Source: Morganella morganii_D
GTDB taxonomy: Bacteria; Pseudomonadota; Gammaproteobacteria; Enterobacterales; Enterobacteriaceae
Assembly: GCA_044772875.1 (NCBI GenBank)
Contig: CP173058.1
Coordinates: forward strand, 248,001-312,000
Direction of reading: 5' to 3'
Length of the DNA stretch: 64,000 nucleotides
Shown: in pieces, positions 51,274 to 60,839 of the stretch
Layout: the number at the start of each line of letters is the position of its first letter
Numbering within the stretch: the first letter of the stretch is position 1
Program-made: the position numbers and the translations under genes
The notes under the pieces: model-generated
Told to the model about the DNA's origin: nothing
What the model saw: the letters and a program-made list of their open reading frames with translations, nothing else
The model's database searches: none

Positions 51274-53988
51274 ATGTTAACCAGTTATTTCAATAACCTG
51301 TCAGATAAAAGTCAGCACGCTTATCATCCGTTAGTGCTTACCTTATGTCTGGGATGCTCTCCGGCATTGGCAGGGGATTACTTTGATCCTGCTTTCCTGG
51401 GGGGCAGCACACCCGTGGATTTGTCCGCCTTTTCCGAACAGGGTGGTGTGGCTGAAGGGGAATATACGGTAACTGTTTTTATGAACCGGCAGGCGGCCGG
51501 GGAGTATACACTGGATTTCCGGAAAAATCCGCAGGGGCAGATTGCTCCCTTGCTGACACCGGCGATGCTGGAGCAGTGGGGTGTTGATGTTAATCACGTT
51601 CCGGAACTCAAAAATCTTCCCGCACAGACAGTTATTGATGATTTGCCGGCTTATATTCCGCAGGCGTCTGCCAGACTGGATCTGGCACATCTGCGTTTAA
51701 ATCTGAGTGTCCCGCAGGTTGCAATGCAGCCATCGTACGGTAACTGGGCTGCTCCTCATTTATGGGAAGATGGTATTCCGGCACTGCTGGCAAACTATAA
51801 TATCAGTGCCGGCCGGACAACGAATACGTCGGGACAACAAAAAACGACGAATGATAACGTATTTGCCTCATTCCGTATGGGGGCTAATGCCGGTCCGTGG
51901 CGGCTGCGCAGTACGATGACATACTCACGCGCCAATAACAGCGGCGGGGACAATACCGCTTACAGCCATTCACAGACACAGTTTTCAAATACCTATTTAT
52001 CCCGCGATATCAGAGGATTACGTTCAACGCTTTTAGCCGGGGAAAGCAGTACGGGCAGTGAGGTCATTGACGGGATACCTTTTAAAGGCATAAAACTCAG
52101 CTCTAATGAACAGATGCTGCCGAATCAGCTGCGGGGGTTTGCACCGGTTGTCAGCGGCGTTGCCAACAGCAATGCCCGCATCACCGTACGGCAGAACGGA
52201 AATATTGTCTACGAAACTTATGTGGCACCGGGACCTTTCTCCATTAATGATATTCAGCAGTCCGGGATGTCGGGTGACTATGATGTCACCGTGACAGAAG
52301 CGGATGGTACTGAGCGTCAGTTTATTGTGCCGTATTCCTCTTTACCGATGATGTTGCGCCCCGGCGGATGGAAATATGAACTGACCGGCGGACGTTATAA
52401 CGGGAAATATACAAACCATTCGCGAAATGCCGATTTTGTGTTACTGACAGGTGTGTACGGACTACCGAAAAATATTACTGTGTATGGTGGTACGTTATTA
52501 TCCAAAGATTATTATACCGCCAGCGGCGGGGCGGGAGTATCACTGGGTGATATTGGTGCTGTTTCTGCTGACATCACCCACTCTTCGGCCCGGTTTGAAC
52601 AAGGGAGCCGCCGGACCGGACAATCTTACCGGTTACGGTATTCAAAAAGTCTGTTATCAACCGGAACATCCGTTGATTTAACGGCATTACGTTATTCAAC
52701 TGAAAATTATTACAACTTCAGTGAGTTCAACAGCGAGGGATACCGGCTGAGTGACGGGGTCAGCCCGTGGATGATACAGCGGAGACGAAGCAGCTTCCAG
52801 ACCCAGCTGAGTCAGCAGATGGGCCGGTGGGGCTCACTGAATTTCCGCGCCAGCCGGGATGATTACTGGGGCAGTGACCGGACGCTGACCGGACTGGCGC
52901 TGGGTTACAATAATAATGCCGGCGGGATTAATTACAGCATTCATTACAATATTGACCGGGTAAAAAGCAGTACCGGACAATGGCCGGAGAACCGGCAGAT
53001 CTCGCTGAATGTCAGTGTCCCGTTCAGCATATTCGGTTATTCACCAATGCTGCAGTCTTTTTATGCCACAACGTCAGTCACCCATGATAATCACGGACGG
53101 ACACAAAATCAGGCCGGACTGAGCGGGACATTGCCGGACAGCTCTGTGAATTATAATCTGTCCCGGAGCTGGGGCAATCAGGGGCAGACGGCAAACAGTA
53201 ACCTGAATGCGGGATATCATGGCAGCAAAGGGACACTGAGCGCAGGATACAGCTACAGTAATGACTCCCGCAGCATGAACATGAATGCCAGCGGGGGATT
53301 ACTGATACATTCAGAAGGTATCACATTATCTGACACTCTGGGTGATTCTGTCGCGCTCATCAGTGCCCCGGATGCGCCCGGCGTTCGTGTGAATAACGGA
53401 AATACTGTTACTGACTGGCGCGGATATGCAGTAGCCCCGTATCTTTCGGCGTACAGTAAAAACAGTGTCGGGCTGGACCCCGGCACCTTACCGGATGATG
53501 TTGAGTTAGTTCAGTCGAATATCAATGTATACCCGACAAAAGGTGCGGTGGTTAAGGCAACATTCGCCACACGTGTCGGTTATCAGGTTCTGATGACCTT
53601 AAAACATAATAAAACAGTTGTTCCGTTTGGTGCGGTAGCCTCTCTGACCCGGCAAAAAAAGGGTGAAGAAAACAGCGCGATTGTCGGGGATGGCGGGCTG
53701 GTCTATATGAACGGGTTGCCGGAATCGGGAACCATTCTGGTGAAATGGGGAAGCAGCTCTTCGCAGCGTTGTACAGTGTCGTTTGACATAAGCAAACTGG
53801 TGCTCAGTTCCGATATAGGCATCCGGCATATCACCCTGGGGTGTTTACCGGACAAAGAAAAAACCGGTACAGCAGACACAAAACAGCCGGTTCTGTCTGC
53901 GCTGTCTGATGAAACTTCACCGGTAAAAAAGCCGGAGAAACCGGCGGGTTCACTCTGGTTAATCACTGAACGGCAGGAGATCCGGTAA
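51274..53988 (+). CDS. Outer-membrane fimbrial usher (FimD/PapC-like)
   Basis: 904 residues. Signal peptide, then the periplasmic N-domain (DYFDPAFLGG at the mature start, the usual FNxxFL-type motif), the 24-strand barrel with an inserted plug (about 230-330, with GFAPVVSGVANSNARITVRQNG), and C-domains ending near ITLGCLPD. A further acidic/Lys-rich tail of about 35 residues follows (KEKTGTADTKQPV). It assembles chaperone-subunit complexes into the pilus. Its stop is one base from the next gene. Confidence 0.93.
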   Translation: MLTSYFNNLSDKSQHAYHPLVLTLCLGCSPALAGDYFDPAFLGGSTPVDLSAFSEQGGVAEGEYTVTVFMNRQAAGEYTLDFRKNPQGQIAPLLTPAMLEQWGVDVNHVPELKNLPAQTVIDDLPAYIPQASARLDLAHLRLNLSVPQVAMQPSYGNWAAPHLWEDGIPALLANYNISAGRTTNTSGQQKTTNDNVFASFRMGANAGPWRLRSTMTYSRANNSGGDNTAYSHSQTQFSNTYLSRDIRGLRSTLLAGESSTGSEVIDGIPFKGIKLSSNEQMLPNQLRGFAPVVSGVANSNARITVRQNGNIVYETYVAPGPFSINDIQQSGMSGDYDVTVTEADGTERQFIVPYSSLPMMLRPGGWKYELTGGRYNGKYTNHSRNADFVLLTGVYGLPKNITVYGGTLLSKDYYTASGGAGVSLGDIGAVSADITHSSARFEQGSRRTGQSYRLRYSKSLLSTGTSVDLTALRYSTENYYNFSEFNSEGYRLSDGVSPWMIQRRRSSFQTQLSQQMGRWGSLNFRASRDDYWGSDRTLTGLALGYNNNAGGINYSIHYNIDRVKSSTGQWPENRQISLNVSVPFSIFGYSPMLQSFYATTSVTHDNHGRTQNQAGLSGTLPDSSVNYNLSRSWGNQGQTANSNLNAGYHGSKGTLSAGYSYSNDSRSMNMNASGGLLIHSEGITLSDTLGDSVALISAPDAPGVRVNNGNTVTDWRGYAVAPYLSAYSKNSVGLDPGTLPDDVELVQSNINVYPTKGAVVKATFATRVGYQVLMTLKHNKTVVPFGAVASLTRQKKGEENSAIVGDGGLVYMNGLPESGTILVKWGSSSSQRCTVSFDISKLVLSSDIGIRHITLGCLPDKEKTGTADTKQPVLSALSDETSPVKKPEKPAGSLWLITERQEIR

Positions 53989-53989
53989 T

Positions 53990-55132
53990 ATGACCGCAAA
54001 GTTATATCATTCCTGTATCTGCTGTCTGTTGCCGGGTTGTCTGTCTCTGTCTGCCGGTGCAGCGACGGCAGGTGGTGAATCCGTTGTTACTCATCCGATA
54101 TTTCTGCGTCCGGCGGAAATTCCCCCGTGGCTTCAGTATCAGACAGGTGTTGCTTATATTAATGGTGAAGGGGTTAAACAAAATATTGAATTGGGGCGTT
54201 ACTGGATACATCAGGCGGCACGACAGAATGTTCCGCTGGCTCAGTATAACCTGGGGGTCATGTTTTATGATGGTATCGGCGGAGAACGGAATCCGGGGTG
54301 TGCGCTATGGTGGTTACAGCGTGCGCATAACCAGCAGCAGGACAGCGACGTGCAATTAATGGCTGAACAGGCTTTATCGGCACTGGTATCTGAAGCCCGG
54401 TCGCAGCCCAAAATTTATCGTGCTCCCGTTTTATCAGACTGTGACCGTTTGCCTGCGGTATACGGCGCTGACACAAGCACGGCAGAAGAGGTTGCTGTAT
54501 CGCGTACAGAAAAATTCAGGCGACAGTGGCATACGGCGGCGGCTTCCCTGATACAGCGATTCAGGGATGTTATCACGGCGTTTGAAGAAAAAAGTCTGCT
54601 TTCCGGCTCTGCCGGTGCGGTAACCCGGGCAACGCTTTCCGCTGAAAAAGAGGAGGAGCTGCCGGGTGTGGTGACCGGTAAACATGCTGCATCTTATTTA
54701 CCGGCAGAGCTGCCTGAAACCGGCGGACCTGAATTATCAGAAAATACCATCCGGACACAGGAACTGCCGGCGCCGTTGCAGGAGCCGCCGCAAAAGGAAA
54801 AGGTTACGCAGGAAATCCGTTCTCAGAAAGAACAGATTACCCGGGGAAGCCTGAGTACAGCACCGGGTAAACATTTTACGGTGCAACTGGCAAGTGCAGC
54901 GACACCGGAGGGGTTATATACCAGTGCAAAACGGTATCATCTCAAAAATTATCTGGTGTATGAAACTGTACGTCATAATCAGCCGTGGTATGTGTTAGTG
55001 GCCGGAGAATATCCGACAAGGCAGGCAGCATTTCAGGCAATTACCGGCTTACCACATGAATTTCAGAAAAACGGAGCCTGGGTACGATCTCTCAGGCAGG
55101 TAAAATCAGAATTAGTACGATTAATACCATAA
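53990..55132 (+). CDS. Sel1-repeat plus SPOR-domain protein inside the fimbrial operon
   Basis: 380 residues. An N-terminal signal (LLPGCLSLSAGAATA; PGC could be a lipobox) precedes two Sel1-like repeats at about 45-115 (YQTGVAYINGEGVKQNIELG, AQYNLGVMFYDGIGG). A long low-complexity, Pro/Glu-rich linker follows (about 130-295). The C-terminal SPOR domain at about 298-375 has HFTVQLASAATPEGL and PWYVLVAGEYPTRQAAFQAI. SPOR domains bind denuded septal peptidoglycan; Sel1 repeats bind proteins. It begins one base after the usher stop, so it belongs to the operon. Such a protein is not a known chaperone-usher component. A role in placing the usher at the cell wall is a guess. Confidence 0.85.
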   Translation: MTAKLYHSCICCLLPGCLSLSAGAATAGGESVVTHPIFLRPAEIPPWLQYQTGVAYINGEGVKQNIELGRYWIHQAARQNVPLAQYNLGVMFYDGIGGERNPGCALWWLQRAHNQQQDSDVQLMAEQALSALVSEARSQPKIYRAPVLSDCDRLPAVYGADTSTAEEVAVSRTEKFRRQWHTAAASLIQRFRDVITAFEEKSLLSGSAGAVTRATLSAEKEEELPGVVTGKHAASYLPAELPETGGPELSENTIRTQELPAPLQEPPQKEKVTQEIRSQKEQITRGSLSTAPGKHFTVQLASAATPEGLYTSAKRYHLKNYLVYETVRHNQPWYVLVAGEYPTRQAAFQAITGLPHEFQKNGAWVRSLRQVKSELVRLIP

Positions 55133-55265
55133 TTACTTTGTGATTTGGTCAGTTTAATCCGAAAAATTAGCTTTTATATTTCTTGTGATAATTTATTGAT
55201 CTGTATAAATAATTAATTATATTCGGGCAAGATAGGCTCTCACATTATTTAAGGATAATCTAGTC

Positions 55266-56351
55266 ATGAATAAAATATTGATTAAATCTTCATTCATATA
55301 TTTACTTATGATAAGTGATGTTTTATCTGTGGAATTAAACAGAGGATTTAATGAATTAGGTATGACAAATGTAAACATCACAGGTAATTCAGGAACAAGT
55401 GTAGCTAAAGCAAGTTGGGATGGTTTAGCCTTTAATGTCAGTAAAACTAACAGCAGTACGCAATGCTCTTCAGCTAATCAAAATTTACCGCTGACAACGA
55501 TTGATGGTTATACAGGGTATGAATTTTCACCCGGATTTTTGTTTGTTTTATATTCAGGAACACTGGCAGGAAATCGCGGGTTTTCCGGAGCGGGTGTTAT
55601 TAATTACTCATACTCATTTAATTCAAATGGTGTTTTAGAACCTGCAACAGGAACGGAGTCTGCGTGGTGTGCTGATCCGAGAAAAACGAATAACTTAGGA
55701 TATATAAATTTAGCCGCGCCATGGGGGGGAACAAGTGGTTCTGTAAAATCTGGTATTTATGTTTCATCAACTGTTACATCAGGTACTTCTGCCACATTAC
55801 CGGATCTTTATATAAATAGAGGTCAACCCGTTACTATTGGTCAGCCGGGCCCGAAAATAACAGGAACAGGAATTACTTATTCTATTAATGAGCTGTCATG
55901 TTCTATATCACCACCATCAATAGTGGATTTTGGTGAGGTAAATATAACAAATATTACAGATGGAATGGTTTTAGCATATCAACAAGGAAGCTTAAATATT
56001 AATTGCTCTGGCGCCGGTTCCACAGAAAAAGTAGCTTCAGTTAGTGTGTTCGGTGATAAAGGTCGCTATACAAATACATTAAAAATGAAAATAATAGATT
56101 CAACAGACCCGGCGCCTGCTGAAATAAGAGGGTTTATTGGACCAGATATTGAGAATATAGGTATTTGTGATGGTAATACCAGCTATCCCGGGTGGATACA
56201 ATTTGATCAGACACAAGGGCAGGTGATCAGTATAGGTAATTTATCCACGGGACAAAATTTAATACCTTATAACTTCTCACTATGCTCAAACGGAGGTTCA
56301 ACTTCCGGAGCTGCTGAAGCTTCAGCAGTAATAAATCTTACCTGGAATTAA
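55266..56351 (+). CDS. Two-domain tip adhesin of the fimbria
   Basis: 361 residues. Signal peptide at 1-21 (ending VLSVE). The N-terminal about 190 residues form a putative lectin domain with no recognised family, rich in Gly, Ser and Thr and containing Cys pairs (QCSSAN, WCADPR). The C-terminal half is a pilin domain (INELSCSISPPSIVDFGEVN, LNINCSGAG) ending with the strand AEASAVINLTWN. Position at the operon end and length fit a FimH/MrpH-type adhesin. The gene is markedly AT-richer than the genes before it and has a 133-bp AT-rich gap upstream, suggesting separate exchange. Confidence 0.82.
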   Translation: MNKILIKSSFIYLLMISDVLSVELNRGFNELGMTNVNITGNSGTSVAKASWDGLAFNVSKTNSSTQCSSANQNLPLTTIDGYTGYEFSPGFLFVLYSGTLAGNRGFSGAGVINYSYSFNSNGVLEPATGTESAWCADPRKTNNLGYINLAAPWGGTSGSVKSGIYVSSTVTSGTSATLPDLYINRGQPVTIGQPGPKITGTGITYSINELSCSISPPSIVDFGEVNITNITDGMVLAYQQGSLNINCSGAGSTEKVASVSVFGDKGRYTNTLKMKIIDSTDPAPAEIRGFIGPDIENIGICDGNTSYPGWIQFDQTQGQVISIGNLSTGQNLIPYNFSLCSNGGSTSGAAEASAVINLTWN

Positions 56352-56362
56352 TTTCCTGATGT

Positions 56363-56400
56363 AAATTGCCCCTTTGTCGCGGATACAGGGGCAATTTTTT
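56363..56400 (+). terminator. Rho-independent terminator of the fimbrial operon
   Basis: The stem AAATTGCCCCT/AGGGGCAATTT with a 13-base loop runs into TTTTTT, just after the adhesin stop. Confidence 0.92.
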
Positions 56401-57306
56401 GCATCTGAACTTTCGGAATTATAAGTGCTTCTGGATATTACATATATATTGATACTTATCTTATTTATATATGTTTGACTTAAATTTTACGTTAAAAGAT
56501 GACTTATTTTTTATGCAGAAGAAACAAGCACAACAGCAGGCATTCAGAATTTAAGTGACAAACTGTAAATGCCTTCGCTCACAGGGAACTCCGTTCCCGC
56601 TGCTCAGACGGAAGAAATTTCAGGTTTAGTGAATATTCCCCGTAATACCGCGCAAGCCCGGTTATACTGCGCTCAACAGCAGGAATAAAAAATAACCAAA
56701 CCCCATATACACGTTTTGCATTGACTACCGGCAAAACTCATCCCGTTCTGATTCCTGATGCAACAATGTTCATACACGACGATAACCATACGTGGGAAGG
56801 TCAACACGATCTTTTTTTCAAAATTTTACAATACAATAATCTGGCTGTTAAAAACATATGAACAAACCATATGGTAATGATATAGCTTATTTTTTTTGCA
56901 CCTGCGAAATTAAATGTTAATTACTTATTCAAATGAATACAAAGTTATATTGTATTTTTTTGTAATGTTTTTATAAAAATGATTTTTTTGATTTTATTTT
57001 TTTCGGTATTTAATTATACTCCTGTCGCGCGTATCAGGTGTGAGTTTAATAATTCACCTTAAAATTACGTGATTTCAAATGGTTATCAGCCAATAAAGAA
57101 AATCCGGAATGAAATATAGAATGGCAATCTTTATTCATTAAATATAAACGATTCATCATTTTTTGATGAAATCAGTTTTCTCCTTTGCATTTTTAAAAAT
57201 GATAACTTTTTTACAAAAAGTCACACTTTGAATTAAATTGAATTTAATTCAAAGGAATCACTAAATCTTCACAAATAAAGGCTATACATAATCTGTAAGG
57301 TATTTC
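56401..57306. other. Long AT-rich region upstream of the autotransporter
   Basis: About 900 bases. At 56520-56820 short frames with coding-like wording (GIQNLSDKL, AAQTEEISGLVNIPRNTAQARLY) are broken by several stops; this may be a decayed gene I cannot identify. From 56850 the sequence is over 70% AT with runs of T and A, as in H-NS-silenced promoters. The autotransporter promoter should lie at its right end, with AAGG before the ATG at 57307. Confidence 0.45.
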
Positions 57307-60300
57307 ATGAATCATAAATTTTATAAGTATATTATTTTAAATGCGTTTTTTTCTGTTACATCCACAGTATCATTACCTTTAATGGCGCAGCAAATCATTG
57401 ATGACGGTGAGAACGTAATTATTCCCGGAGATTATTCATCTCCCTGGGATTTAGATACCGGTTTATCTGTTGGTCATTCCGGTAAGGGAACATTAACCAT
57501 TACCGATGGCGGAGTCGTGACTAATGTTACAGGAATCATCGGTGAACAGACCGGTTCAGACGGCAGCGTTACGGTTACCGGCTCCGGCTCAAAATGGTTA
57601 AATAGCCTGCCGCTTCTCGTAGGGCAAAGCGGAAACGGTGAGCTGAACATTAACGACGGGGGGCTTGTTTCAGCAGCGGAAGTTTTTGTTGGTATGTATG
57701 ATGGTGCGGTTGGTACCGTCAATGTTGGCCGCAATAGTGTGTTGCAGAGCGACTCTAACCTGCAGGTCGGTGCAGGCGGAAAAGGCGTGCTGAACATTAC
57801 CGGTGGTGGCCAGGTTTCCGCACGTATCGGTTTTGTCGGAGCAGAATCCGGCAGCAGCGGTAGTGTGCAGGTTGATGGTTCCGGTTCACAACTGAAGATC
57901 GAAGATCCGCAGGGTGATGATGATTTGATCGTCGGCCTGGGCGGCAATGGCTCACTGACTGTTTCAAATGGTGGTCAGGTAAGTAACCTTAACGGTTATA
58001 TGGGGTTGTCCTCTGGTTCTGATGGACGTGCCGTTATTACCGGTCCCGGCTCCGCCTGGAAAAATAAATCAGAGCTGGTTGTGGGGGGAGAGGGGCATGG
58101 TCATCTGATTGTTGCGGATGGCGGCTTAGTTACTAATGTTAGGGGGATTATTGGTGAACACGCTGGTTCAGACGGTAGTGTTACGGTTACCGGCTCCGGC
58201 TCAAAATGGTTAAATAGCCTGCCGCTTCACGTAGGACAAAGCGGAAACGGTCTACTGAACATTAACGACGGGGGGCTTGTTTCAGCGGCGGAAGTTTTTG
58301 TTGGTATGTATGATGGTGCGGTTGGTACCGTCAATGTTGGCCGCAATAGTGTGTTGCAGAGTGACTCTAACCTGCAGGTCGGTGCAGGCGGAAAAGGTGC
58401 ACTGAACATTACCGGTGGCGGTCAGGTTTCCGCACGTATCGGTTTTGTCGGAGCAGAATCCGGCAGCAGCGGTAGTGTGCAGGTTGATGGTTCCGGTTCA
58501 CAACTGAAGATCGAAGATCCGCAGGGTGATGATGATTTGATCGTCGGCCTGGGCGGTAATGGCTCACTGACTGTTTCAAATGGTGGTCAGGTGACCGCAG
58601 GGAAAGTTTATCTGGCATATAATGAAGACTCTGCGGGGATTTTAAATATTGGTTCATCTGAAGATGAAAATCCGGTTGCACCGGGTAAACTGGTGGCAAA
58701 AACAATTGAATTCGGGAAGGGGACCGGTAGTATTTTCTTTAACCATAATGCATCCGATTATATATTTGATGCCGGCATCAATGATGGTGCGGACAATATG
58801 ATCAATTCAGGTACAGGTCTGGTTGGTAATGGTGTCGTTCATGCGGTAGCCGGCCGCACTATATTTAATGCCGGTCATGGTGATTTTACCGGCACCTTAA
58901 GAGCATCTGATTCTGGTATCCTGCAGGTTAACGGAAATATGTCGGCTGTCAGCGCAGATATTCTTTCCGGCGGGCGTCTGGAGGGGAGAGGAGTAATCGG
59001 TAATACCATTAACGCAGGTTCAGTTGCTCCCGGTACATCAATCGGAACATTGACCATTGCTGGTAATTATACCGGTAACAATGGTGTTTTGGAAATTGAA
59101 ACAATACTGGGCGATGATACATCACTGACTGATAAACTGAATGTGATCGGTGATGTATCCGGTTCTACGACAGTTAAGGTGATTAATTCCGGGGGAAAAG
59201 GCAGTCAGACCGGTAATGGTATTAAGATTATTGATATCAGCGGTGAATCACCATCTGATTCTTTTACACTCAGTGGCGATTATAAAACTGAGGATGGTCA
59301 GCAGGCTGTAATCGGCGGAGCCTATTCTTATACTCTTCAACACGGTGGTACAAATACTACAGGTGATAAAAACTGGTATTTGGTTTCAAATACTGCCGGT
59401 GGTGCCCGTTATCATCCGGGTGTAGCGTTATATGAACAGTACATCCCGACATTAGCGGCAATCAATACCCTGCCTGCTTTGCAACAGCGTGTCGGGAATA
59501 GTTATTGGACTCAATCGTTAAATAATGATTCTGCCGGTCAGGGGGGATGGGGTCGTATTGAGGGAATGCGGATATCCGTTAAACCATCAGGTTCTGATTC
59601 GCATGCACAGCGGGATACCGATGTCTGGAAACTGCAAACCGGCGTTGATTATATGCAGAAAGAGACAACAGCAGGACTGTTTATCGGAGGTGTGAATTTT
59701 GTACATGGTTCAGCATCTTCCTCTGTCAGTTCACCATATGGAAATGGTAAAATTGATACAACCGGTACCGGTGTCGGCACAACATTGACGTGGTATGGTC
59801 ATAATAGCCTCTATACTGATGTACAGGCTCAGATTATGTGGTTCAACAGTGATATTTCATCATCGACTATCGGGCATAAATTGATTAACGGAAATAATGG
59901 TACCGGTTACGCCTTATCAGGTGAAACAGGTAAACATTATCAGATTAATGAAAGCTTCACGCTGACCCCGCAGACGCAACTGATATGGTCAAAAATCAGG
60001 TTCAGCAGTTTTACCGACCCATTCGGAACTAAAGTTACGTCAGAGGATGGCGACAGTTTGCGCATGCGTGCAGGTTTGTCACTGGATCACAAACGGAGCT
60101 GGAATGCCGCCGATGGTAAGGAGAGTAAATTACACTTTTTCACTATGGCTAATCTGTATAATGAATTCCTTGACGGAACTAAAGTTTCGGTAAGTGATAT
60201 ATCGTTCCGGACCCACAATGACCGCCAATGGGCAGGAGTGGGTATCGGAGGAGATTACGAGTGGAATAACGGACGCTATGCTGCCTACGGTTCTGCTGAT

Positions 60301-60375
60301 GTCTCAAACAGCCTCGGGCATATGAACGGAAACTATACGTTTGGCGGCACATTGGGTGTACGGATAAATTGGTGA
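57307..60375 (+). CDS. AIDA/pertactin-type autotransporter with duplicated passenger repeats
   Basis: 1022 residues. A signal peptide ends LPLMAQQ. The passenger (about 30-690) is a beta-helix of repeated units of about 50 residues, with patterns such as GNGSLTVSNGGQV, GSDGSVTVTGSGSKW and VGGEGHGHLIVADGG. One block of about 160 residues occurs twice, 204 residues apart, nearly identical. A pertactin-like junction (about 600-690) leads to the C-terminal 12-strand barrel (about 735-1022) that starts near GGWGRIEGMRISV and ends in TLGVRINW, with the terminal aromatic residue typical of type Va secretion. The likely role is adhesion or biofilm. It has its own terminator. Confidence 0.92.
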   Translation: MNHKFYKYIILNAFFSVTSTVSLPLMAQQIIDDGENVIIPGDYSSPWDLDTGLSVGHSGKGTLTITDGGVVTNVTGIIGEQTGSDGSVTVTGSGSKWLNSLPLLVGQSGNGELNINDGGLVSAAEVFVGMYDGAVGTVNVGRNSVLQSDSNLQVGAGGKGVLNITGGGQVSARIGFVGAESGSSGSVQVDGSGSQLKIEDPQGDDDLIVGLGGNGSLTVSNGGQVSNLNGYMGLSSGSDGRAVITGPGSAWKNKSELVVGGEGHGHLIVADGGLVTNVRGIIGEHAGSDGSVTVTGSGSKWLNSLPLHVGQSGNGLLNINDGGLVSAAEVFVGMYDGAVGTVNVGRNSVLQSDSNLQVGAGGKGALNITGGGQVSARIGFVGAESGSSGSVQVDGSGSQLKIEDPQGDDDLIVGLGGNGSLTVSNGGQVTAGKVYLAYNEDSAGILNIGSSEDENPVAPGKLVAKTIEFGKGTGSIFFNHNASDYIFDAGINDGADNMINSGTGLVGNGVVHAVAGRTIFNAGHGDFTGTLRASDSGILQVNGNMSAVSADILSGGRLEGRGVIGNTINAGSVAPGTSIGTLTIAGNYTGNNGVLEIETILGDDTSLTDKLNVIGDVSGSTTVKVINSGGKGSQTGNGIKIIDISGESPSDSFTLSGDYKTEDGQQAVIGGAYSYTLQHGGTNTTGDKNWYLVSNTAGGARYHPGVALYEQYIPTLAAINTLPALQQRVGNSYWTQSLNNDSAGQGGWGRIEGMRISVKPSGSDSHAQRDTDVWKLQTGVDYMQKETTAGLFIGGVNFVHGSASSSVSSPYGNGKIDTTGTGVGTTLTWYGHNSLYTDVQAQIMWFNSDISSSTIGHKLINGNNGTGYALSGETGKHYQINESFTLTPQTQLIWSKIRFSSFTDPFGTKVTSEDGDSLRMRAGLSLDHKRSWNAADGKESKLHFFTMANLYNEFLDGTKVSVSDISFRTHNDRQWAGVGIGGDYEWNNGRYAAYGSADVSNSLGHMNGNYTFGGTLGVRINW
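57500..57980 (+). repeat. Internal direct repeat of the autotransporter gene, copy 1
   Basis: Matches 58112-58592 at a constant offset of 612 bp (204 codons). Identity is highest from about 57560 to 57980, where I find only scattered differences. Confidence 0.85.
58112..58592 (+). repeat. Internal direct repeat of the autotransporter gene, copy 2
   Basis: Second copy of the block at 57500-57980, in frame. Recombination between copies would delete or add exactly 204 codons. Confidence 0.85.
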
Positions 60376-60402
60376 TTTCAGCAGCAATTATACTTTAATG
60401 AT

Positions 60403-60432
60403 GAAACAGGCGCCTATAAAGGCGCCTGTTTC
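60403..60432. terminator. Bidirectional terminator hairpin after the autotransporter gene
   Basis: The stem GAAACAGGCGCCT/AGGCGCCTGTTTC with a short loop ends in ATT. The T-run is weak, but the stem is very stable. Confidence 0.75.
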
Positions 60433-60839
60433 ATTAATGTACGAACTGATTCAGTTGCGTACACCGCTCAGGCAGGATAAGCGTACATTCTTTATTTACG
60501 GTTAACTAACGTTTTCAGTCCGTTTTGCTCTGGCTGCCTCCTCAGCCATAGCCTGATAGTCAGCTATGATTTTCAGTAGTTTTATTCTCTTTTCTGTTGA
60601 GTACAAAGGTTTTTATAAGTTACATTCGTATTCATCTCATATATTCCTGAAAAGGCAGGTTCTCATCACGGCTTAATAAGGTATCCGTTTACCTTGCCGG
60701 AGGATATTTTGAGGGGAGAACTCAGGACATTAAATTTCAATGTTAACAATGAATTATTGCGTACGTTTTCGTTTCATTGGTTCTTAAACCTTTTTATCAT
60801 CACGTTAAACAGAGTCTGATCAACAATCAGGAGCACATC
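60433..60839. other. Region between the autotransporter and carbonic anhydrase genes
   Basis: No supported gene. On the minus strand, 60507-60612 holds a short frame (LYSTEKRIKLLKIIADYQAMAEEAARAKR in parts) from a TTG without a good site; it may be the tail of a lost gene. The carbonic anhydrase promoter is probably near 60720-60800. Confidence 0.35.

Noticed and set aside
58409..58705. Minus-strand frames within the autotransporter repeats.
   Set aside because: They mirror the repeat structure of the real gene on the plus strand and change when the repeat changes.
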